The position numbers and the translations under genes are program-made. DNA of 64,000 nt, taken from NCBI GenBank assembly GCA_916700875.1, contig CAKAKS010000039.1:22713315-22777314 (forward strand). Direction: 5' to 3'. Shown piece by piece: positions 23,101 to 35,100 of this stretch (position 1 is its first letter; every line of letters starts with the position of its first letter). A model generated the notes under the pieces. The model worked only from the letters and a program-made list of their open reading frames with translations, did no database searches and was not told where the DNA came from. Source of the DNA: Sebastes aleutianus. Lineage: Eukaryota > Chordata > Actinopteri > Perciformes > Sebastidae.

Positions 23101-26100
23101 TTGCTTCGGGGACCTCCGTAGAGAGATTTTGGTTGTTTTGATATGATTAAGACCAGAATTCTATAGTTGGCAACTACAGTTGAGGAGATAACCGTGGAGG
23201 AAGTGAAACCTATGATCAGAATAGTCACTCTTATGACTCTTATGGTACGTGGCCACTGCCTCCGTCCTTTTCCACGCTTCCCGTTCATTGTCTGTGTAAG
23301 AAGCCGTGCAATGCATTCTGGTAGCATGGCGGCGTGATTCAAGAGACGAGGCGTCACGTTGGTCGCTCCTCATTTGCATAAAGTTGAGGTCTAGGCTAAT
23401 CGGGGCTTCTGGCGCGACTCTAAAATGTTTTCAGAAACACATTTCGGGGAACTATTTTCGTGATATAAGAGAAGAAAGTTTCCAAACAGGCTGCCATGTT
23501 GGTGCTGGTGTAAAAGATGGGAGCAGCAGCCTACGAGGGAAAGCGTTCGTCCAATCAGGTGCCGAGTGCCTTGTGTATAGTGGCAGCCCATCAAGCATTC
23601 AATGCTGGGAAGTGAGGCGATCCTTTGCGATAAAAAACGCCCCTGTGGACATGTATCATTACTCACATTGGGCTCACTTCACACTGACTGTCTCTCTCAC
23701 TCATTCTCTTCTTTACCGTCTCCTGCTGGAGATAAATTAACGGAAAGCAACCGATTTCGTAGGTTTGCGGGCCTCTAACAGGTCCGAACGACGGGGAGCC
23801 CACAACTTTCAGCCCGAAAGAAAACAAGAGAAAAGTCCCGTTAGAGAAATAAACGAATCCCAGTGCAGCCCGGTGCGGTGTCGGTGCTGGGAGCTGGGAA
23901 ACTGCATTTCAAACAGCAGACCTCAGCAACATGTCTATCCGTCCTCAGGTGCGCTGTGACCAGCGTGCGGAGGTGCGGCTTCTCGGTGCAGCAGCAGCCA
24001 GCAGACGGCCGCCTCACCAGGAGGAGATGGTAAAGAAGAGAGCGAGTGAGAGAGAGAGTCGGCGTGTTGCGCTAATTCTTGTCTCATTTGTGGGCTGATA
24101 AACAGGAAATTCATCTAAACTGGGTTGAAAAGTGATGCAATCTGGTTGCCATGGTAATGAGATACGTCTGACTATTGTCCACACCCCCATTCTCTGTTTG
24201 AGAAAGAACGTTAACCAAAAAACAGGAAGTAAAACTGGCTGGAGGGGGTGCTTTAAGGAGCCCTGGTTGTCCCCGGACCCCTGGTTGAGACAGACTGGTT
24301 CAGATAGATACCGTCCAAGCCACGTATTCAGGATTTAATTCATTAACCGCCAATATATTTAAATTATTTTGCTTTGAATTTTACTCTGGTCTCAACTTTA
24401 AGTTTGTATTCAACATAATACCTTATTAACTCAATGAAATGTACTGAAACAAATGTATATGTGACACAATAAGGCAATTTATTATTTTGGCCGGTAAAAA
24501 ATATGCTTGGCCGATAGAGTTTTTTCATCTACCAGTCCCCTTGGCCGTTGAGTCAAAAAGTTAATGTTGGACAGTGTTCGCAGGCTTCTCACCGCAGTGG
24601 CTCCAGATGAGATTCCTTGGAATAAATCCCAGCTTTAAACCTTGCATTACAACATATTGATATGCAAGTGTGCATGTTCACTCACCTCTCCTGTGTGCAG
24701 CAGGGAAATTAGCTTTAAATTGCTCAACAGATGATGGACAGAGAAATTATGCTTTCTAATATGAAGTTGTCAAATATGTACGTAAAGCCTCAAGGGAACC
24801 TAGACTGAGTAAATATGAGCAAGGGCACCCATTTATATCACTGCAGGAATTGTCACAGTTTAATCTGAATGGCTCACAGCCGGCAGGAATGATTCATTGT
24901 TTCAATACCGGGTGTACATGTGTGGTCATGTATTCACCGAATGTGTGGGAAAAAGGTAACCGTGAACGGTAAATCTTAATTTCCTCGCCTGCCTGGGGCA
25001 AAGTTGGCGCTCACACAGATGGGTCTCTCCTCTATTGACAGCTCAGGAAGATGGCTTGAACCTCAATGTGACCCCTTTGGGGCCTCTAAAACAAAAACGG
25101 CAAAGAGGAGAACTGGTCGGCGTAATCGCACAATAAGGCATGAAGACCTCTGTCTTGACCCCTAAGAGTGGCACTCACCACGCTGACCATGTTGTCACTC
25201 TCATCCTCGCTGGCGACAATGGTGGCCTTTATGTGGATTGGATGCCATTTAGGCAATTACTTTTACTCAATGAGCTGATTTATTTTGCTGATTATACGGA
25301 GGGTGACTGAGGAAGCTTGCTTTTATGGCGTTGATTTGAAAGATTTGTGCAAAGTATTGAGAGTTTTTTATAGCAGCCTAATTATGTTCTTTATCGTTTG
25401 AATGACCAGCTCTGGAAAACAGTCTGGTTATTGTCCGCGACTTATGTAACGCTTCCCTAATGAATCATTTGAGAGAAGGGAGCCTCATAATAAATCATGA
25501 CAGAGCTCAGTGCCCCTCGGTCCAGGCCTGTCAACGAAGCCAAAGAAGACATCTTAATGACTACAGCTGCTCATTGGGACTGTGATGTGAATGCTACACT
25601 AGGTGTACGTCAAAAGCGCTCACCTCATTTAGATTTCTGTTCTCTTCTGTGTTGTGGCCGCTCGTAATGACCCTCGCACAAGACGCCATTGAAGCTTTCC
25701 CACAGGTTAGAGAGGCAGAGAGAGATACAGAGGCACACGGGCTGAATGAAGAGGAGGAAGTTTGCTGTCCCAGCTAATGGGAGCTGACACACACTGGGGC
25801 GTGAAATGACTTTTACTGATCCTGACGATAGCACCTCTTTCCTATTCAAATCACCCTCCAAGACAGCTTAAACTGGCACAATGTAAGATAAGCTCCAGAA
25901 AGTTAATGACAGCAGAGAAATTTCAAACAGCAAAGCAAGGGGCCTATGAATCGTGCGTGTCTTTTAATTTTGTTTATTTATCGCGGCTCATGTTATCTCA
26001 GTAGTTTTATTTCAGAATATGCTGCAAGAACGGTTTCTTTTTAAAGCCATATTTCAGCTTAATTGGCCATCAGAAGAAGTAAAAAACACGTTCCCGAAGG

Positions 26101-29100
26101 TGTGGAGAGCCCTAATTAGTTTGAAAAGCTGCTTTATTCGAGGTACAGGAATACGAGGAGCTGATTTGTGAATCACCCAGTAGACCCTGAAGGTTAAAGG
26201 CGAGGCCAGAGGAGCTGTGATCCTCTCTGGAGGATCAACAAAGAGGCTGTCAAAGGAAATCATTAAACCTTTCAGGAAGGCAAAATTCAAATTCGTCATT
26301 TCAAAATTCAGTTTCCTTTCAGACTCTGAGGTTAAAGGAATAGTTCGGGTGTTTTGAAGTGGGGGTGTATGAGGTACTTATCCATAGTCAGTGTAGTACC
26401 TACAGAACATGACAGTTGGCAAGCCCCCAGTTTGGAGAAACAGAGAGGAGTACCGACACAGGAGCAAAACAATGTACTGCTGTGGACGGGGCTGACAGCA
26501 AAACGTATTTCAACTACCTAAAAGAAAGGCTCACCTAAAAAGATCAACATTACTTAAAGTGTGCGCTATATTTAGAATATTTTCGCTGCTTTACCTTGCC
26601 GTGAGACAGCTAGACAGCCTATGTTTCAGATGGGGAACTGGAGCTGTTACCTATGCTCTCGCCAAAGCAACGAGACTCGATTGGAAAAAAAACAGTAATT
26701 TTACCTTGCAGAACACAGGAGTTGTTGGTCAACCGCTGCCTCAATCGGTTAGTTTGTTTGTGTTATTGTGTGAATTTGGTGAGTTTGGATTCACCAAAGT
26801 CACACATTAGCACAAACTAACTAAACGATCTAGGCAGCGGTACACCAACAACCCCTGTGTTCTGTGAGGTAAAGTTAATGTTTATATCAATGGAGTCTGG
26901 TGGCTTTGGCGAGAGCATAGATGGATAAACCATCTACTGTATGTAATACACTGACTATGGATAAGTACCTCATACAACTACACAACAACCGAACTATCCC
27001 TTTAAACTTCAGTCAGATGGTCTCGACTGACAGGGGTGTGCCCCCTGAGGACATTTATCCAATGATACATGGCAAGTTTTCTCACAGTGAGATCGTGCCA
27101 TTGTCAGTTTGAGCAGCATTACAGCTCTAAATCCACATAAATGGAAGTGACCTTTGCCTTGCGTCACGCTGCCTGTTTGACGGACAGCTCGAGTTTGGCC
27201 GTTTCGTATGCAAAGCTCATTTGCAGTTTGTCCTAAGCAGATCATTGTTTCTAAATCTTCATTCAAATATGCCCTGGCCTTAAGAATCCCTTGTGTGAGA
27301 ATGTGGCAGTGGGCCAAGTGTGGATTTTTCCCTGAAAAGTGTCTATAAAGAGGCACCGACTCTACCGCTGCAGCTTCAGCATCTGCCAAACTGTTCTCAG
27401 CGTAGGTTGAGCCTGGCACCATCTTCCTCAAGCACGCTTGTTTGTTCGTGACAGCTGTGGAGGGAGATGATGGATGCAAATTATCTTCTAAATTATTGAT
27501 TCTTAGGAAGGTTCTGAAAACCACACACAAATAAAACCTACCTACAATCTTCCAGTGGCACCACAAAGCGTCTTCGCTGCCAAACAATCAGACTTTCGTT
27601 AAAGGCCTCAGCTCAGCTCTGAATTGCCCGAGCAGGTGCACTGAAATGGAGACAAGTTATAGCATTCAACTCCCAGCTCACAGGAGCATTGTGCAATTGG
27701 CTTCTAATGTTACATACCGTGGTTCTGTGTGCAAGGCCGGCCACTGTGCTTGTGAAGCTCGCCCCCAGCTATCAGCACAAAGACCCCATGACTGGACCCA
27801 GACTGTTGCCATAATTGCCACTGAGTTCAGAAAATGGAGCCTCTCTCAGTGGTGTGAGTGATAAGAAAACTGCTTAGTTGTTTTGTTTCCAGCCGGGTTC
27901 GTCTGGTGCTCTCCACAGCGCAAGTCCCTCTAAGTTTCCATTAGGAGCGACTCCAAACCAGGCATTTTCTCTCCTTTTTCTGTGATTCATTTCTTGGTCT
28001 GCCAGATACCCTACTGGTGCATAATGACGTGCTTTGGACAAACGGCTGCCTCAGCAGTTCCTCCATGCTTTGTGGCACAGTGAAACCCTCTTTGTGTGAC
28101 TTCCATCTCAGCCAGTGAGATGGGTGCCCTCTGAGTCTCGCACAGGAAATTATCTTAATAACTAACTATAAGGTTTATAATGATTCATACAGGTAATTAT
28201 CATAACAGATTACTTCTTTCAAATCATAGAACGTTCCTCTATAAGACAGTGTGACTCAGAGGGACTGGAGACATTTGTAATTTGTTCATATTTCCTTTTA
28301 ATTTTTAGCCAGGCTAGCAATGTTCACCACTTTGGTCCAGACTAAGGGCGCTTTCACAAGCTAGCATTGAGTACGTTTTAATGAAACTCTGGTTCAGTTC
28401 GTTTGGGCAGTTGTGAGTGCAGTAATCGTACTCTGGTACGAACCAAAACAACCGGTCCGAGACCGCTTGTGAGAGGTGGTCTCAGACCGATTCGAAGCGA
28501 ACCAAAACGCAGGCTGCCTGTTCAGGCATTTGTTGAGCTGGAAACAGGTAAACAACAGGTTAACATGAGTTGGAGAGGACTGACCTGGACTTCTGCAGAA
28601 GTCCGATGTTGTCTAATGAACTGGAAGAGAAGGGATTCGCTCGCACAATGGATCAGTGCCAACTCAAAGTGAAAACACTTTGACAGCAATATATCAAAGT
28701 CTGTGATTCCCTGCATATAAGTAGCAGCTCTCAATACGAAAAAGATGAATTCACTCCTCATCAAATTCATTTTTTATTTGGTCCGCTTTAATCTGCACAT
28801 TGTGAAACCGAACCAAACTAAATAGAAAACAAACCAAAAGTATTTCACTCTGATTCAGACTAGCAAAACGTACTATGGCTTGTGAAAGTGCCCTTATATA
28901 TCAACTATTTTGTACAGACATTCATGGTCCCCAGAGGATGAGTCCTAATTTCGTTGATCCCCCAATTTTTCCTTTAGCGCCACAATGAGGTTGACATTTC
29001 TGGTTTTTAGTGAAATGTCTCAACAACTATTGGATGGATTGCCATGAAATGACTTGAGGGAACAAGATGACCTCTAACCTTTCATCTAGCGCCACCAGCA

Positions 29101-32100
29101 GGTCAAGTCTTCATTTATTTAGTGACATATTTCAACATCTACTAAAGATTTTTCCACAAAATTTGGTACAGACAGTCATGTCCCCTCAGGATGAATTGTA
29201 ATGACTTTTGTCTTTTGATTCCTTCACCCTTCATCTGGTGCCATCATCAGGTCAAAATCTTAATCTGTCTATTGTAGAGCTGCAAATAACGGTTATTTTC
29301 ATTATTGATTAATCTGTCAATTATTATGCCTCCACGATAGCCTTGGCCGGAGGCATTATATTTTGGGGTTGTTCGTCCTTCTGTCCGTCCCATTCTCCTA
29401 AATACGATATGTCATTTGCGACATGACATTTTGGACAGACATGGATGTAAACTGCAACTTGACCGGTTGGCGGAGGCAAACAACCGCAAGGCGGTAATTC
29501 TAGTTTTCTTCATTAATCGATTTGTCTATAAAATATAATATAAAATATTAGAAAATTGTGACAAATGCCCTTCATAAATTTACCATTCAAATGTCTTGTT
29601 TTGTCTGACCAACCGTCCATAACCAAAATGTATTCAGGTTTACTATCATAGAAGACTGAAGAAACAAGAACATGTACAGAATGTAGAGGATACTTTCTTA
29701 AAAAAAATACTCAAAACATTTAATTGATTATCAAAATAGTTGCCAATTAATTTTCTGTCAATTGACTAATTGTTGCAGCTCTAGTCCAGTACTTTGGTTT
29801 ATGACCAAATTCCTGCAAAACTAAGGACATTTCCGTCAGCCCCAACTGTACTTTATGTTGATGTGAGATGGTGAACGTGGTAAACATTTACCTGCTAAAC
29901 ATCAGCATGTTAGCATTGCCATTATGACTGCTGTGCCTAAGTCAATCTGCAACGCAAGTGTGTCTGTAGACTTTTAGTCTTGTCTGACTATTATCTAATG
30001 CTGGTTTATCCTAAGTGGCCTGCTTTGAATTCCCTGTAATTTCTCAAGTCTTCATAGAGAACAGCAATATTAAAAGCCACAACAAGTGATTCATGAGAGC
30101 TATTACTTGATGCAGGGCCCCCAGTCTAACTACAATAGCCAACTCCTTTTGCAATTCTACTCTCCAGGTCTTTGGATTGATGATACAATTTCTCAGTACA
30201 GCTCCCTGGATGATTAGCGGACCTTTGCCTTGGTAGGCAGCCCTCACATTCCCCATCACAACGTGTGCTTCCACACATTTGTACTGAATTGTTGTTATGC
30301 TGCGACGCTACTGAAGTGTGCTGAAAAGACGCGGTGTTCCCTCCCCTCTCGTCCCCAAGGCCCAATGTGTGCGGATCCATGTGACATATGCTGTCAGAAA
30401 CACGTACCCACGTTATTATATGCATTGACTCTAAGCAGGCATGCGCTTTCGATCAAACATGCACATACACACAGTCACATAAACAAGCACTCTTCCCCCT
30501 AGTGTGTCCCTCGACGCTCTGGGGCCCTGCGGCTCCCACCCCCCAGCCTGGCCTCTTTAATGAGGACTGGCCCCTGTGTGTTTGATCCCGCTGCCAGCAC
30601 ACAGCCCCGCGGCCTCATGCCTATTCAACAATCCCCACAGCCTCTCCAGTTACCCCGCCACCCCACCACCCCATTGCCTTGGGTAGACTATGGATCCAAA
30701 GCAAAAGCACTCCTGGACGGTTGTTCGATATCAAAGCCAGTGTGACTGAAACTGTGAGGAAAGAGGAGGAAAAAAACCCACAATTTAGCTCTCTGTGCTT
30801 TGTAGACTTACAAGCAGCTTTGCAACTGCACATTGATCTGTTCTTTTTGTTTCGTCAGATGTTCTTCAAAAATTGCATCTATTGACTGTTAAAATCCATG
30901 AAAGGTTTCGAGGTTTCAAATGCCAATTAATTGGTTTCGCTGACTGTGGTCTTGTATTGGCATAAAAAAAAAACATTCACAGCGTGTAAATTAATCCTCT
31001 AACATGGCACTTCCTCTGTTTTTGTGCACAGGATGGAGGTCTGCTGATTAACAACCCCACAGCACTGGCTATTCATGAGTGTAAGTGCTTGTGGCCCGAC
31101 ACGCCCCTGGAGTGTGTGGTCTCGCTCGGTACGGGCCGCTTTGAAACTCCCGGCAAGAACAGCACTAACTACACGAGCCTCAAAACCAAACTCACCAACG
31201 TCATCAGCAGCGCCACAGACACTGAGGGTGAGTGACCGCCACCGCACAATGTTTAACGGTGCGTTATGTAATTTAGAGTTGAGTTTCACAGATTTGTCGG
31301 ACTGTAACTGTGTACCCACATTCAACCTAATTGCATCTTGGTTGACTTTATTGACTTTCCAATATTACATAATGTATGTTTTTACAGTAGCTCTGCAGTG
31401 AGTAAACAAATTAATGTTAACTGACTTCCTTAGCTTAAAGGGACTATCAGGGCTATCTCAGATTTACAAATACAAATAGAAATGTATAATATAAAGCCTG
31501 TGTTAAAAACAGGAGTTGTGTGTGCAGGGGGGGGTCTAACAAAAAGTGCTGTTGGTTGCATTATGGGAAGTGTAGGAGGCTATCAGCTTCTGCTGCTTTA
31601 AATTTAAACCATTTTTTTTATAATATGTCTCTCATCTCCCAACTGTATGGTGGAAGTGCAATAAATATCTGGAGTGCCCCCTTATGTCTAGTTCGCACAA
31701 CACGACTTTAGCCCTGATTTTTCCAATCGGCGACAGTTTTTGGAGCTCCCATAAAAAAAGCCCCAGATCAGAGGCAAACCTGCATTGGCTCGGCGCTCGC
31801 ACATCGGCGCTCGAGCGTCATGTGTGAACTGTGCAAAGAGACGAGCCGAGAAGCTTGCCAGTGCATTGCAGACGCATTCCAGATAGGGTAAAACACAATT
31901 CATTACAACTCGACAGAAACAACCTAAAACTCGCAAAAACCCTCTTTCCAACAATCACCAACTCTGGTTTGGTTGAAATAAATCCTTAATTCACAAATTT
32001 AAATGTGAAAATAAGCCGACTGCTCGTTGTTTTCCCCTCTGTATCTCTCTCTGCCCGCTGAGCGGCTCTCGTTCTTTGGAGGAAGATAACTGAATTTGCA

Positions 32101-35100
32101 AAATAAAATGACTAACATCACCCAAAAATCACCTCACAAAAAACAACCAGCCATGTACTCAGCCGAATGGCCGATAGACGATATATTTGCCTAATCGCCC
32201 AACTCTGATTACAGATATCTAGCATGCTAAATATCTGGACCTGTTGGGGAGTCTGTCAGGGAGCTACAGCCAATGAGAGCGCGAGACATATGATGAGGGG
32301 AAACCTGGCGGAGGGGTTGCTTGTAACAACAGGAACTTACTGTATGTTCTGCATTTGCAACACGGAACAAAGTTGTTGTTGCACCTATAGGGCGTTGGAT
32401 GTTTGCATGAATAAACATAATACACAACACAGTGACTGATCTATATACTGTATAAAGACCAGTGTGGAATCAGGCTATTATGTGAACACATGTACCAACG
32501 ACAACATCAACGAGCATGACTACGCCTGTGTCACTTCTCGCGTGTGTTTTTGTGACAAAAAGTAGTTTGGAGACCTCATCAGGAATTCTTCTCTGTAAAA
32601 GATCTTGTAGTGTGTGTGACCCCCTGTCGCCGGTCAGTCATGTAGTGTGAAACACACAACGACTTAAAGACTCCTGATTACAAGACGGCCAGTTGTGTAG
32701 AGTGAACAGTGCAGCGATCTGACGACTTTGAAAATCACGTAGTGTGAACTTGACTCTAATCACAATTATAAACACTACAGCAAAAAAAACACGTTACATA
32801 TGGTTGATTTGATTAACTGTAAAATAGTTCTGGCACTTAGCATTTTATATGGCAGCTTTCAAAGCAACACCAGACCACTGGCATAGTGTCAAAAACATCT
32901 GATTATTTTTGTCCAAAATGCAGAAACACTACTTAATATTTCCCAAAAATCATGACATCACGTGCCAAACGCAGACAAGCTGCATCAACAAAGAGGAACA
33001 CTGGTCAAAACATGACACTCACCAACGGGGAGAAGCCAAACTAATGTCGCATGCCATCTATTTTGGCATTGTTTGCAATGCTGATTTAGTTATGTTAATG
33101 TTATTTTATCTACACATGAAGATTAAATTAATACACACTACGTATAATCAGAATGTAAAGACTTAAATGAATTATTCCCTTTGTTTCTGTGTCATTTCTG
33201 AGGGAAGGGATTGTACTTTGATGTCACCAGGGTAGAAAATACTGCACTGCAGGTTGACTTAGTTCTGGATATGTCCCATTATGGCCCTCTGTAGTGGCAA
33301 CCTCTTCTGTCTCCTTATCACCTTCTGGACATGGGCACCTCTGCTGTGACTAAATTTGGCTCGGTCCCCTCCCTGTTGCTGCTGCGGTGGTGCAGTGGGT
33401 GACCTAGATGCTTCTCTGCACTTGTTCCTTCTGTATTTGGGATTAAGCTCTCCCCAGCTCTCCAGCAGGCTTTGTTATTTAGAAACAGCAGATTAGCAAG
33501 AGTGTTTATCAAATATTTTTCTCTTTTTTCAAAAGCTTCCCTCTAGCCTCAGTGTTCACCAGCTGCCCGCTTTGTCTTAGGTGTATCAGTAGAGCTCGGT
33601 TTGTTGTTGTGTGGACAGATACGGCTGGTCTAATGGGGTTATAGATGTAAACAGCTCCTGATGAAACCAGCTTGTACGCACTCACAAACTCACTCAGGCA
33701 TGTTTAACAGACCACGAATTAGGTTCACCATAAGGTGGAGCTACAGTTTAGATCTGCAGATGTAGACATTTTAATGTCACCACCAAGCAGCAAACTCCAG
33801 TGCTGAGATATAAAGCCAACGCGGAAGTGCCGAAAGCTGCCATTCTTCGAATGGCCACTTGAGGCAGAAATATACATGTTTACAACCTGGCACAAAAAAT
33901 GATTTTGGTCTCTATAGCTAATTTCCCCGTTCATGACAACTGTACGGGGGGTGAATTTTTATATAACTAACCCATTTAATTATTTTAACGGCTCCACCGA
34001 CAACCCACCTCTTTGCCCATTTTTGGATTGGCCGCAAGTTAGGCAGCGTCGTCACTGCCAAGATGGCGACGGCCGGAGCCACCCACTCACGGAGACTACG
34101 TCCATATTTTATACAGTCTATGGTCACCACCTACACGCGAGGAAAATAATAGCTAATGCAAGTTTATCTCTTATGTAGTTGCTCCATAGAGTTTCCAGTA
34201 GGCTAGTCTTGGATGTTATTATTCCTAAACAACCAATGAACAACATGTCTTCGGTTCTGTACATTGTTAGCATTGTACAGCAGCTGGTCATGTCCAGTAA
34301 ATCAGTGTCAGGTGTACAATAATTATCATAATTAGTTTTATAATTTAGCCTTTTTATGATTTACTATGAGTTATTGGAAAAAATATATTTTTTTCTGTAG
34401 TAGTGAAGTAGTATGAATGATGATGATTCACTGTACTTTAACTATGTCAGTGATGTATTTTGAAAAACTGACCCTGGATCTGACGTAAGTGATCCAGTCA
34501 CATCTCTGTTGAGAACGCATGACACAGTTGTGCACTCACAACCTCTTATAAACTCTCTGTGACTGTGTTGCACAACTTGTGGTTTTCAGCAAATTTTGTT
34601 TTGCATGGCTTATGGTGCAAAAATGCTTCACCTTTTAACCTAAGAGTGTCCTGTATCGTGCATAATAAATGCCGGCCTGTGGTTGAAGCCATTTGGCAGT
34701 CAGCTTGGTGAACCCATGGATGCACTGTGAACCACAGTACAGGCTTTTGGCACAGATTTATATGTGCCGCACACTCAAATATGGGTTCACCGCAGTCTGA
34801 ATTTGTATGTACAGTAGTTTTCCCTGAAGTACAATAATTCTGAAGTCTTTGTATGATTATTTTTTGGTACCCAGCAATGCTGTTTTATTAAGATATCTTT
34901 CATTAAATGTTCTCTATACGATATTCAGAGCATTAATATAGCTACTAAACAACCTATTTACTGTAAAGATATCGAGGAGTAATGTCTACCTGAGCAGAGA
35001 ATAAGTCTGTGTGTGTTGTAATCCGAGCTTCTCCGTGCTTTGTTGACATAGCTGGGCCAGCCACGAGTGTTTTTAGTGCATGTTCATGCATGTAAACGTG

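Larger units (their letters stand above)
17303..31031 (+). other. pnpla8: pnpla8 intron 7 (13.7 kb)
   Basis: This intron separates the nucleophile-bearing exons from the exon that begins with the catalytic Asp. It holds several MITE-like elements listed separately. Stretches 18237-20429, 21336-22975, 24576-26330, 27005-28343 and 29961-31031 show no gene or RNA I can recognise. Minus-strand open frames at 21659-22156 and 27009-27587 match nothing known to me. Confidence 0.8.
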
